Shown here: in pieces, positions 47,015 through 57,756 of the stretch
How the letters are laid out: every line of letters begins with the position of its first letter
Position numbering within the stretch: the stretch's first letter is position 1
Source: Ephemerocybe angulata
Lineage: Eukaryota > Basidiomycota > Agaricomycetes > Agaricales > Psathyrellaceae
Assembly (NCBI GenBank): GCA_013368325.1
Contig: JAACJK010000124.1
Location: 62,001-126,000 of the forward strand
Direction: 5' to 3'
DNA length: 64,000 bases
The notes under the pieces: model-generated
What the model was told of the DNA's origin: nothing
Seen by the model: only the letters and a program-made list of their open reading frames with translations
The model's database searches: none
Program-made: the position numbers and the translations under genes

Positions 47015-47700
47015 ACGTCGGCGCTAATTTGAACGGGTCTCTGAAGCCCACATACGCCCGGGAGTTCACAGGAGGTTCAATTTCTACACTCATGTAAGTC
47101 ATCTTGCCTCGGAATGGGACGCGACACTCACAATTGGATTGGATACGACCAAGGCGTGCTAAAACGCGTCAACTTCAGTATCAAGCCCAGGATCGTGTAC
47201 CCGACCACATACTTTGCCCCAACGACGGCATTGGATCCAGATCTGCGCATCTGGTGGTCTCTACTCGCGCTGTTTGGAGCCTGGCGGGTGAGAACAGTCA
47301 AGCTTCGGCCTCGAGATATATAGGCATATTACACTCACCTGGGTGTTCAATACCCTCGGTCGGACTGCTTGACATGTCGATAAACCCCAGAGAGCCCCGA
47401 CAAGCAGGCACAGGCGACTCATGGGGCAGCGTTGCGTGCCGTTGTGGTGGACGAATCAGACAGCCGATTCGTCCAATTCGTCGGAATTGCCCAATACGCT
47501 AGATATGGTGAGAGGTTCCCAGGCTTGCAACTCCGACGGTGCCCACTGGCAGGCGCTCACTGGCACCTCTATTCCAACTCTCATCTCTCTCAATAGCCCC
47601 TTCGTTCCATCTCCTCAGACTCCTTTCGGAGATGGTGCTGTCATTGTGCAGACTCGGTCGAAAATGCTGGATTTGGCCTTGTTCACCACTCGCCCGGAAT
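47015..47700 (+). pseudogene. FVQFVG family member, diverged copy in head-to-head unit 2
   Basis: Reads LNGSLKPTYAREFTG, then DQGVLKRVNFSIKPRIVYPT, TYFAPTTALDPDL, WWSLLALFGAWR at a GTGAGA donor, and after the intron VDESDSRFVQFVGIAQYARY and GERFPGLQLRR. A PQTPFGDGAVIVQTRSKML segment follows. It is closest to the 31-kb copy. Small frame changes, near 47095 and 47150, break it. Confidence 0.5.
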
Positions 47701-48186
47701 AGGCGCTCGTACATGGTGGACTGTGGGGCTTTTGGGTTGTTGGGTTGTTCATTGCGGATCCTCCTCCCGGCTTCAATCGGGAGGCCACCTACTGATATTT
47801 AATAACCATTCGAGCCATAATCTTGCGCACTCTTTAGTCGAGTAATCGCAGTCAATTCTCCTGAGGGTGCAAGATCCTCATTGTGATGCGGTCTAAATGT
47901 GTCGGTAAATAGTGTGTGGATGTAAGTACTCCCTCCGTCCTCTGCATTCATCATTAATAGCGACCCTAAATATATTTCAAGATATTGATACAAGTCTCCC
48001 AGACCTCCTTCCTAGCCCCAAACCTTCCGAGTTTAACTTTACGCACTGCAGCAGAACGCCAACTTTTGCACAGCTCTCCGCCAATAATCTATAGAATGAC
48101 CAGCACCCATTAACATAACGTCTAACAATTGAAGCTCGACCCAAAATACCTCTACCTCGAGGCTGCTTCCCTATCCTACTCACGTC
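47701..48186. other. Gene-free stretch
   Basis: Downstream of the FVQFVG fragment and beyond the 3' end of nucleoplasmin-like gene 2. Nothing recognised. Confidence 0.4.
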
Positions 48187-49205
48187 CTACTGGTCCTCCT
48201 CATCCTCCTCGTCCCCATCGTCTTCTTCACCCCCACTGCCGTCTACCTCTCCCCATACCTCCTCAACCCCTTCCCGAGTCGCAACCGAGCTGGCAACACT
48301 CCGACGACGACTAGAACTGGCGACGCTTCCTTGATAAGCAGAGCTGGCGACACTTCGTTGGCGAGTAGTCCGGGAAGATCCCCCTCTAGTGGACTTCTCC
48401 CCGTCTCCCTTCTTTCCCTCCGACTTCTTCTTTTTATTCTCCTCTGCAACCTTTTTCTTCTCCTCCGTCTCTTTCTTCTTCTGCTCCGCCTTCTTCTTCT
48501 TCTCCTCCTCCGCCACCTTCCTCTTCTCCTCCGCCTTCCTCTTCTTCTCCTCCTCCGCCGCCGCCTTCTCCTCCGCCTTCTCCTCCGCCTTCTTCTTCTT
48601 CTGCTTCCCATCCGCCGCCTTCTTCGGGGCCGATTCGCCACCGGTTGAAGCCAAAGCTTTGCGCTTCCCGAGCGTAACCGTCTTCGACTGTGAGGTTTGT
48701 GAAGTGGGCGCGGCGTCTTGATCGATGTCGTCCTTAACAACCCCAACCAGGTCTATGGCGCTGTTGAGAAGCTTATCAGAGGCTTCCAATATATAGCGAC
48801 TGTGTGTACTCACAGTGATCCTTTGGCTTGCAAATAATACACGCTCCCGGCTTCCAACTCCAAATCGAGGACTACTTGTTCGCACTATCGACACAATAAC
48901 GGTTCTTCAGAAGCTGCTACGGAGGGCGGAAAAATTAGAGTGGAGGAAGCGGGGGCGCACCGCATATCTGAGAAACGCTGCAATTGGTCCCTTCAATTGA
49001 GGCGTTCGTTCTTCTTCAAAGATTAGAGACCCGCGGGTCCCTTCTTCAATGGGATTCCGCTGGGAGACACACGCGTTGGTGATGGTCGTCGGATGTGTGG
49101 GGTGCAAGGAGATGGTTCCTCCAGCATCGATCTTCGCGGAGAACCTGGAGGACGTTTAGTCATTTCTTCGGGAGATCCTGTGTAAGCCACTTACCAGGAA
49201 GGCAT
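48187..49205 (-). CDS. Nucleoplasmin-like protein 2 with Lys/Glu coiled coil and acidic tail
   Basis: Five coding pieces join in phase to 279 aa: 49205-49195, 49144-48961, 48884-48814 and 48760-48187; introns are 50, 76 and 53 nt. The N-terminal domain of about 105 residues reads MPSWFSAKIDAGGTISLHP, TTITNACVSQ, SLIF, QLKGPIAAF, CEQVVLDLELEAGSVYYL, then LAIDLVGVVKDD. This is the beta-sandwich pattern of the nucleoplasmin-like domain at the start of fungal FKBP39/46 proteins. A nuclear-type KRK stretch, a long Lys/Glu/Ala helix, a Ser/Arg-rich part and a Glu/Asp tail follow, as in acidic histone chaperones. There is no FKBP isomerase domain. Probable role: nuclear binding of histones or ribosomal proteins. 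The last coding frame alone is open further upstream, but its first residues are the wrong phase. (The first entry, 49205-49195, is only 11 nt.). Confidence 0.65.
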
Positions 49206-49696
49206 ATCGATGAGTCGACTGAGGCCGGATAGTTTATTGAAGAGCCATCGAGGCTGGGTAGAGTTTCTTTTATATCGAACCCACCGCTGTACAGCTTTGG
49301 GCCAACGTACAGCGCACACGCGCCACATGCCTATTGACAAAGAGGTTGGGCTCGGTACATCCCACAACGGATGTCAAACCGAGACAAGGTTATGTTTGTT
49401 GAACTATGCACCCTTTGTGACTTTGATCGGATATCGCAGTCTTTCTTGGTCTTTGCGATTGAGGAACTTTGTTGGAAGTGTGTCATTGGTGGGCGGTAAC
49501 TTCCCTACGAGAGGCAAGTACTAATCATACTAAGTATATTGTCCGGCCTGCTACGATCCAAGGGAGCGTCACCCTTCCGAAACACTTTCACCATCGACAA
49601 CCAACACCAGCGTCTTACATATTGAAAGGAATAGATATAAGTGGCAAAATGCCAAGAAGAGTACTAAGAAATTTGAACCGGGACTCGATCATGTTG
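49206..49696. other. Intergenic region
   Basis: Upstream of nucleoplasmin-like gene 2 and downstream of RING gene 2. No gene seen. Confidence 0.4.
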
Positions 49697-50439
49697 TTAC
49701 ATATCACGAAACTTCAACCCTGACGCCTCACAGACACCCTGAGTGAGAAATAATCCCTGGAACGCGGAATCGCCAAGTTTCAACTCTCTTGAGTATTCTG
49801 GGATATACTGACCTTTATAGGAGCGCAGTAGGTCCATCAAGACGTCGGTGAGCCCGACGTTCACCACTGGGGGCCTACGCGACTCGTTCCTGCAGATGGG
49901 GCATTCGTAGATAAAGATGTCGGCTGGGTTCATGCCATGGGCTTCCACACACCCGATGAGGTCCACTAGTTCTTCGTCGGTTTTTGGGACAACCTGACAC
50001 TCGCCCTGATCATGGTAATCGTGGCTTTGGCTTTCGAAGCGCAAAGTGCCCAAGCGCTTGAGAACCAACCGTTCGAAGACCCTTCGAAGGCATGTAGCGC
50101 AGGCGGTGTGGCCGCATTCGAGGCTTTTGAGAATATTCGAGGAACATCATCGAGGAACATCAGAGTCGCTCCTGAGATACAAAGTACGCCGCAAACTCAC
50201 ATGTAGGGTTCTGACATGAAGTACATGCAAATTGGGCACGACCCAGTCGCGTGCAGCGCTTGGCATGTGCTTTGAACAACCGTAGCATCTAAATGGGGGT
50301 CTTCCAACTTGGAAGCCTTGGTATGCTGAGTCCTAATATCATCGATGACCTCCGTTTCGCGACACATTGCAGACACAGCCGATCGGTTCGGGGAGGATTG
50401 AAGGAACAGCGATCTGGAGGTGGCTTTGTTGGAAGACAT
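49697..50439 (-). CDS. RING-finger protein 2 (probable E3 ubiquitin ligase)
   Basis: Exons 50439-50201 and 50123-49697 join across a 77-nt GTGAGT...AAAAG intron to give 221 aa. The RING is C68-x2-C71 (CPIC), then after splicing ILECGHTACATC (C83, H85, C88, C91), and a final YECPIC pair after about 50 residues, the same long-insert layout as RING protein 1. The C-terminus holds FQGLFLT, shared with that paralogue. The N-terminus is Ser-rich. It presumably works with an E2 enzyme; the target is unknown. It lies between two nucleoplasmin-like genes, and RING protein 1 also neighbours one. Confidence 0.72.
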
Positions 50440-50832
50440 CGGGCCCGATAGAGACGTGTCAATGAGAGAAGAAGAGATAGACGTGGCCTGGTAGAATGGA
50501 CCGGCGCGCCGTAGCGTATGTGCGAGGCTCGGTGCAAGGCTGGAAGCTCGAAGGGATGTGCTTGGGCTAGAGGTATGTTATGAGGGGGCTATACTTTGAT
50601 TGAACCCGTTATGGCTGACGCTCCAACGTTCCCAGATTCACCACACACACGAATAAAGCCCAAGGAGAAGACGCGCTGTGTGCATCGAGGACAAAGAGTC
50701 TTTGTCCGCCGCCTCTAATGGCCCTCCAGACCCTATGTTTCCGTTGCTCCGAATGCAATACAAAGATGTGAAAACTTGGGGACCTTGTTCTAGCCACGTT
50801 GGAGCTGACTTGCTTTGTTATACCTATAGCTA
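50440..50832. other. Intergenic region between divergent genes
   Basis: Between the divergent RING gene 2 and nucleoplasmin-like gene 3. No gene seen. Confidence 0.4.
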
Positions 50833-51434
50833 ATGGCTTCTACCGAAGTCTACTACGCACTATAAAGTACTTTCCAAAGCGTTTCAGTAGCAGTATCACA
50901 CTCGACCCGCCAGAAGATATGCCCGTCTGGTAAGCTCTCAGACAGAGAATGACTTGCTTTTCTCGGAGAACTGACCTGGTGCGCAGGACTCGCAAAGTTC
51001 CGCCCAACTTAGGCAAAGTTAAAGCTTTCCAACCTAAGCATCGCATCGCCGTGACAAGCGCCTTCCTCGACCTTGACACGGGTATCAGCAAGCAGCTCGA
51101 TCGTTCTTGTCTCCGGCTCGGTAGGCTGGGGGATTCAGATGATGTTGAACTCGAGTTTCCGATTGCGGCGTTTACTCGCACCAGGGTAGGCTTTGGTGTG
51201 GCCTTTTCTGTGACACTTTTTAACACAGTCTTTTTCAGTGCGAACAGGTAACCCTTGACATTACTTTGGAGGCTGGGGCTCGATATTACTTCGTAGCGGA
51301 TGGTGCCTTGTGAGTGACATGATCAGCTTAATACTCAATAGGTATATCAGCGCTTACATGCTCATGTTTTCAGCACGATTCATTTGGCTGGTTTCGAGTA
51401 CAGCGAGGGCCATAGGGGAAAGCTTCCAGCGTAG
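50833..51434 (+). CDS. Nucleoplasmin-like protein 3 (5' end uncertain)
   Basis: Exons 50833-50929, 50987-51185, 51239-51309 and 51374-51434, all with GT-AG borders. The core reads FPKRFSSSITLDPPEDMPVW, HRIAVTSAFLDL, a PIAAFTRTR strand, CEQVTLDITLEAGARYYFV, ADGAF, TIHLAGFEYSEGHRG, with the stop at 51434. PIAAF and CEQV..LD..LEAG..YY are shared with nucleoplasmin-like protein 2, and the TIHL.G end is the family hallmark. There is no acidic tail or isomerase domain, so only the core domain is made. From the ATG at 50833 the frame gives MASTEVYYAL and a stop before the core frame begins, so either a tiny intron is missed or the 5' end has a frameshift. Confidence 0.6.
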
Positions 51435-51769
51435 TGTGCAGGGCGGCAAACTCAGTTTCGCGTCAAAGCCCAAACGTGTGCCGCGCGATCGATTATCCTG
51501 TAGAACAATGCATGTACCCAATGCATGTACCCAATCTCTTTATCCTTTGGTTCTGGAGGCATCTGAGGCCCAGGTTGTCTCTGGAGAATTCCTTTTCAAA
51601 CATGAATATATCACTGTTTCTGTCGGTTCGTTCGGGTAGTTCGTTTTGTGCTTGACCTTCTTGGCTCTATCCTTGACAATGATTAGCGTTCATTTATGTA
51701 GTGTGGCAAAAGAAGAGCGCAAATTTTAACTTCGAGGCATCACGACGCTGGAAAAGGGAATTACGAGAA
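51435..51769. other. Gene-free stretch
   Basis: 3' flank of nucleoplasmin-like gene 3. A duplicated ATGCATGTACCCA word occurs near 51508-51535. Nothing else. Confidence 0.4.
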
Positions 51770-52300
51770 TTGGAACGGTTCATGATGGTACAGTAATGGG
51801 TTGATGTCGCATTCAGAACGAATACCAACGTAGGGAGTGAAAACCTGGACAATGAAATTAGAATCGTTCATGACGTAACACACCACGAGAACGTTAGTGC
51901 GATGAAATACTGGAAATCGGTACAGCTGGGGGAACAATGCGAAGGAAGAATTACGATCCGTACCAAGGAGTGTGCCGGGGCTGCGGGCGTCTATGAGTCG
52001 GCGAAGTTCGCCACGTTGTGAAGAAGGCGGAATCCAGCATTTCAGCTGAGCCCGCACTGCTTCGGTACCATCTCCAGCAAGATTCTGAGTAGATGGTATG
52101 GAAGAACTATTGGGAGACATGAATATCTGAAGGCGAGTCGGAAGAAACTGAGCCTGTCAGTGCCTGTGGACCGGAGTTGCAATCCTGGGAATCTCTCACC
52201 AAATCCAGCGTATTGAGCATCCGACGAATTGGACGAATTGCCTGTCTGACTCGTCCACCGACAACGGCACGTACTTCTGTCCCATGAGCCGCCTTTTTTT
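51770..52300 (-). pseudogene. FVQFVG family member, 3' part
   Basis: On the minus strand: the VDESDRQFVQF segment near 52250, a deletion of the next residues, ERFPGLQLR, then QNLAGDGTEAVRAQLKCW (matching the NIVRDGALVVRA and FGDGAVIVQT segments of other fragments), and a long open piece with NVLVVCYVMNDSNFIVQVFT and a proline/tyrosine-rich end. The C-terminal part is not seen in the A copies, so this fragment may show a different natural 3' end. Confidence 0.45.
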
Positions 52301-52639
52301 GAGTCTCTGTTTAACGTGCTAGGAGGCAAGCTATGGTGTGCCAAGGACACGGGTACATGAGGGGAGGGTACCTATTAGGTGGGGTGGGTCCGTGTAACGT
52401 TTGTGATAAGGAAAGAAAACGAGAAAAAAGAAAATGTCGTGCGTTGTATAGCTTCCAGATGAAGGGTGTGGTGAAGGGGAAGGTTGGTGGTTGGACGTGA
52501 GGTCGGTTGGTAGCCGACGGTCCTTTTCTTCGTGTGCAGGGATTCTGCTTCTGCCAGGTTTTTTGTGGTTGTGCTTCTCGCGCGGTATGGGCGGCGGTCT
52601 TGTCAGGCGGCTCGCCTCGCGGTCTTCATCGTCCGGGCC

Positions 52640-53060
52640 CGGGCCATCGGTCACCCATACTCGTCACTCTCCTTGTCCTCTTCTACCCCGGGTTCCCTTT
52701 CGTCCTCCCATCTTGGTGCATCTCGCTTGTTTGGGGTCCTGCCGTCTCTTGTGAACGCTCCGGACTCCTTGAGGAATTTGGCGAGGGCTTCGATGCCTTT
52801 CCTCGTTCCCTGCCATCACGATGTCGCGCGATTCGGCTCGCAGTATTTCGCGGGCGTCCTCGTACTGTGCCACTGTGGGCATGTGGTCAGTATGTGTTCT
52901 CTTGTTTGGTACGGCTCACCGCATTCGCAGTCCACCGCTTCTCCTGGGACGAAGCGGCGGCGGAACTCTCCCGTGTAACTGTAGCACACGGCCGTAGAGC
53001 TCGCCGTCGTTGATGAGCTCTACGGCATGTTTGGTGGGGTGGGATTCGTTTTGCGACGGC
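52640..53060 (-). mobile_element. LINE (non-LTR retrotransposon) 3' remnant
   Basis: The minus strand encodes GEFRRRFVPGEAVDCECGEP then YQTREHILTTCPQW, the C-x-C-G...H-x3-C...C zinc-knuckle that ends the ORF2/RNase H region of fungal LINEs, followed by KGIEALAKFLKESGAFTRDG. At least two frame changes separate these pieces, so the element is dead. The 5' part, with reverse transcriptase, is absent. Confidence 0.65.
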
Positions 53061-53114
53061 GTAGCCCCCGGTCTTCTCTTCCTTCCGCCACTGTTGTCTC
53101 CACTCTCGTTCGGT

Positions 53115-53180
53115 GTTCCCGTGAGCCGCTTGTGCCTCTTGTGCCTGCTTATCGGAGGTTTCTGGGGTCTCTCGACATTT
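53115..53180 (-). pseudogene. FVQFVG family relic
   Basis: About 65 bases match the family at the exon 3 acceptor (TCGAGAGACCCCAGA on the minus strand, then the DKQAQ-like codons). Confidence 0.35.
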
Positions 53181-53727
53181 TCTCCCTTTCTCTCTCCTCT
53201 TTGAAGTAGTGGAGAGAAATTGGGGTGAAATTGACTGATTCTCGGGTCTTCTCCTAGATGGGATGAGCTGACGAGATCCTGTGCTGACTACAGACTGGAA
53301 ATAGGCGCTCGATGGGCAACCCGTGACTATACGTTCGCCCGTTACTCGCGCCGGAAAGAAAAGCTTTCCCGGTTACACTCCAGTCAACTCAAGAGGTTTT
53401 CGGAGATCATCCAGGCTGACTACCTGACGGGAACGGCCGTTACAGGACTTGATCAGATCGGCCCAACTCGAATGTCGACGCCCGGGATGAGTACACAGGG
53501 GAGGGACATGCAGAGTTATGAAATCTGTGGACGGAGGTTTCCATGTGGGCCTGCGCTTAAGGTCGGTGGTCGAGTCCGATATGTCAAGATCGACGGATGA
53601 GTAGGAATTGTCCAGAATCTGAAATCTGGAACCTTGAGATTCGAGCATCAGATAAGGGACGACCTAAAGCACCGAACGAGCATTCAGTTGCTTGAGATTC
53701 CGATGCAAAGAGTCCTGGGCGCTCCTG
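53181..53727. other. Gene-free stretch
   Basis: Left flank of composite duplication A3. One minus-strand frame of 91 codons is unconvincing. Confidence 0.35.
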
Positions 53728-56265
53728 TCGAAGGGCAGGGGCGAGTGCGCAGAGTGCGTACCAGGCATCGCAGAGCCCATCCCGTCCATCATCCCACTCG
53801 ACCCCCTGGTTCGGTCGCTTCAGCGCTGGGGACCCATCACCAGAGCTTTCAGAAACGCGGTCCGACGCAGCTACGATGCGATATGTCGGTGGCTTCCGAG
53901 AGGGTCTAGTGTATTGAAGTCTGGGCTGCGATTACTATGGTTCGGTTTCCAGAATCACACGACGAACTCACCAATGGGCTGGACAATGACCGGTGCTGGA
54001 TGGACTGCGCCCATAGCAGGCCCAAAGTTTGGAACACGACTCACTCTGAACCCGATACGAAGCTCCCAACCTAGTGCTTGGCATGGGCTCCTTTAAACTG
54101 TTCAAAAACAGTCAGTCTTTCATTTCAGTATCAGAGTCAGGGACAGGTGATACTTACCCTCAATAGAAGTGCCCCAAATAGATCGCATAAACAGGCGATC
54201 CATGAGGTGGGACGTTTTGGGGGCTCCTCGCCAAAGTGACTTCGAATCTGACAGCGCCAGCGCTTGCCCACAAGGTATACGACCAAGCGCTCATGGAGCC
54301 TCCGTCCCCAGCCATGGCAAAGCATTTGACCTGGCGACCACTGGCGTTATAACGAGGATGTCAGATTCCAGGCCGAAGAAAACTATAACCAGCCAAACAT
54401 ACCGGATGCGATGCGTAAGGCCTCACAGACGACAAGCTCCCATCGGCTTGCAGCCCGATGGAAGTCAGTGACGAGCCTTCTTATCGAGCCTGTGAGATTA
54501 TCCACGCCTCCGCAGCGAGGGATCCCGATGCCAAGCAAGTTATCCTGTCCTTCGCCGTCTACGGGCGTCTATCCGGCCAGTTCGCCATAACGAGCCGGGC
54601 TAACGCCTATGCTCACCCGTATCTCAGCTGAGACACATCGTTTCCACAACGGTAAGGCCCTGTGTCGTTTGTGTCAATAGTATCGAAAATCTATTGAGCC
54701 GTCGGAGATGAGTTTATGAAGGAGAGTCGGAAGGGAGGCCCAGCAGCGCCTGGGGGTGACCGTCGGAGTTGCAATCCTGGGAACCTCTCACCATATCTAG
54801 CGGATTGGACAAATCCGACGAATTGGACGAATTCCATGTCTGATTCGTCCACCGACACGGCACGTACTGCTGCCCCACAAGTCGCATGCGACTGCTCATC
54901 GGGGCTCTCTGGGGTCTATCGACATGCCAAGAAGTCCAATCGAGGGTGTTGGAGGGGTAAGGTGACCCAGGTGAGTATAATATATCCATATATCTCGAGG
55001 CGGAAGCTTGACTGTTCTCACTCACCAGTGCGAGTAGAGGCACACTGAAGCGCGACTTTGGAAATCAACGTCGTTCTTGGAGCACAGTACGTAGTCGATT
55101 ACACGATCCTGAGGCTTGGTACTCAACTTGACGCGATTTAGCATGTCTTGGTCGTCATCCAATCCAATGGCGACTCGTACGGCGTGCAAATTCAAGGAAC
55201 GATGGTATGCCGGGATACACTGGAATCAAAACCCCAGATTACCCACCCTTGTAACGTCCGTCGAACCCCTGGGTGTATATGGTCGCCCACGCGTCACTAT
55301 ACCTTCGATTACAGATTGGACATTGAGAATGTTGGCATGCGCGGCCAATCCAATCCGCACTGACATGGTGGCTCCCGAACCTGCCCCTGTTACTGCATTT
55401 AATGGGACGAACTGGTGCTTACACAGGGACGTTATGCCCTCCATGGATTAGGTGAGTACAGCTCTCCCAACTCGTCCCCCGATGCTCCTTTTTATTCCTA
55501 GTTATACTTCAGTTATATCCCCCGCCATCTCTGCGGCGTCAAATTCGACTACCGAGACCAGGCCGCCCCGTACTCCTCTGGGAGTGCGCCGGCGTCATAC
55601 ACATCCGCCACCCTTTGCCTCCTGCTGAATGAGAAGCCGCCCCGACAGCTGCCATTCTTCCCAGTGTAAGTTGCTTTCTTCGTAATTTCTCTACGAGCCT
55701 GGTGAACCAACGACGTTCTCTCAACAGCGATATGCCATACTGCAACCAATCATGGAAGGCGAAGCACCGACCCAGGGATGTCCAAGCCGGGAAGAGAGGT
55801 CGGCCTCCACCCATCCTGCTGACCGTGCTCGGGGTTTGAGAGCGATGGCGGGAGGGTCTTGAGCCCATCCTAACTAGCTCGGTACTACTCCCCCACAACG
55901 AGCCTCTACTGTGTGCCCTTGACAGTTTGTGTACGTACTTTAATCGTATTCGAACCGTCATGCAAATCCCTCCCCAATGACCCTTGTTTCTCGCCTATCA
56001 TCAAGTGAAGGTGTTACTGTTCTTTCTCCCGCCCTTGATCATTTATCCGATAAAATCCTCTTTTGGTGATCCACATTGCATCATTGAAGCCGGGCTCTTT
56101 GTTTCAAGTTCGCTCTATAAGCCCCACCCTCTGCCGCATTCTTTGACCAAGTCGCTACTGTGTACGTTCTTTCCCGACGATATTGGAAATTACAAGCTCG
56201 TTTTATCGTCTAATATCCTTTCAAACATACAGTGAACGCCTTTCCTTCATTAGATCCCTTTCATC
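53728..56265. repeat. Copy A3, direct segmental duplication of 9142-11679
   Basis: Near-identical to 9142-11679. The right edge fuses without a gap to the inverted 5.3-kb block: base 56265 belongs to both matches, a one-base overlap. Confidence 0.92.
54071..55444 (-). CDS. FVQFVG family gene, copy A3
   Basis: Same exon pattern as A1 shifted by 44586. I saw no coding difference from A1 in the segments compared. The F-box upstream region (to 49 bases before that ATG) follows, without an F-box gene. Confidence 0.45.
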
Positions 56266-56622
56266 CCTCGCTTGTGACATGAGGCTGCTGTTTTGGTGGG
56301 TCGATCGCAATTTCTCCCCCTTACCGTATGAACGCAATGAGGCAACGTCGCAAAGAGAAATAGGTTGCTAACCTATGATATGGCCCAGCCTCAAAGGCCT
56401 GTTGCCACAGGCCTTTGAGCTGATATTGGGGAATGACACCCAATAGAAGAAAGGTGGAGGCGAAAACCGGACTCTCTTTGTCGTTCGGATTTCGATCGTT
56501 CCTACAAAGATGTTCGCGTTCAGGCTCAAGCTTTAAGATTTACATATAACCGTGCCCATGAATCTCAGTTCAACAGTAACCTTCGACCCTTAATCTCACC
56601 AGCCCCCGACTTTGAACTGACA

Positions 56623-57140
56623 ATGCCTCGTTCTATCTTTGACTGTGAGTCCAATAGTTTCACGTCCGAACTTGAATTTGATGTCTGGTTTAAGGGGTGA
56701 TTCTTTCCATCACGGCATTGGTCGCCAAAGGGTTGGACAAAACCATGACCATGGCTTCCATCAAAGAGATGGGTGCGCCCTTCACTTGTTGACAGTGTCC
56801 TATTATAGCCGCGCTCATTATCTTTACCTTACTTTAGCTCTTATTCGAGCAGAGCAAGAGGGAGCGAAGATCTGGAGTTCTCGTGATAAGGTTTTCAAGG
56901 ACGTCCTTCTACATATGGTGCGTGGACTTCTGGATGTTCCAAGTTCGCCCAATTGATCAACAGACGTGCACGTACTTAGAAGGGCTACGACTTATTGGAA
57001 TTCGATCCTACCATCGGGCCTGGATCCCGCGTTACATTGACCGCGCAGGGAGGGGAAATGTAAATTTGTTGTTCCTCAACCTTGCTCTACCATCTCTAAC
57101 TGACCACGGGGAGACAGTTGGCCGGACTTGGCGAACATGA
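56623..57140 (+). CDS. Small unknown locus, copy 2
   Basis: Mirror of 28134-28651 with the same unresolved exon structure. Confidence 0.35.
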
Positions 57141-57756
57141 CGGAGGCGGCGCTGGATTTGTAATGCGGAGCGAGTTTGGCATATTATCGAGTCTCAGTAC
57201 CGGGCTACATAGATGAGCTTGTATACTTAGGTGTCATGTGTGTCGGACGGAAAGCCAATTTTGTGCGACTTATCGAGGTGGTGTGCATGTGCCATTGCAG
57301 GGTTCAGACTCAAATATTCAAAGTTTGAGGTGAGCATGAGACTTCCTATCGTCAGAGTTGATATTCCGTACGATGGATCATAGCGAGCTATTAGGCGCCC
57401 TCATCAGTATACCAGCGAGGGAGTTTGCTTAGCGAGAACCCCATCGCTTAACTTTGAGTGATTCGATATTTTGGACCATAGTCTGAGAGGTCGAATGCTT
57501 AAGCTTGAAGATTGAGGGAGGTGATATCAGAGCCAGCAGTGGCCGCCCCAATGCCCCCGTTACAGCCTACGGGACGACCAATTTCGGCGCCTAATGTGGA
57601 CTCCGACTCGGCTTTCAGCAATTTTCGGCAACGGCCGAAGGTGAAGAAACGTCTACTCGTCTTTCTTTTTTGACGTTCATACCACTCGCACCAAAGAATA
57701 TCGCCACGAGCCCGGTCCATCTATCCCAAGCGCAACCTCCTCCTTCACCCATCCTC

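Noticed and set aside
48243..48746. 167-codon Arg-rich frame and two Leu/Phe-rich frames on the other strand
   Set aside because: Shadow frames of the Lys/Glu repeat of nucleoplasmin-like gene 2.
52507..53013. 168-codon plus-strand frame
   Set aside because: Antisense to the LINE zinc-knuckle relic; GC-rich sequence rarely has stops.
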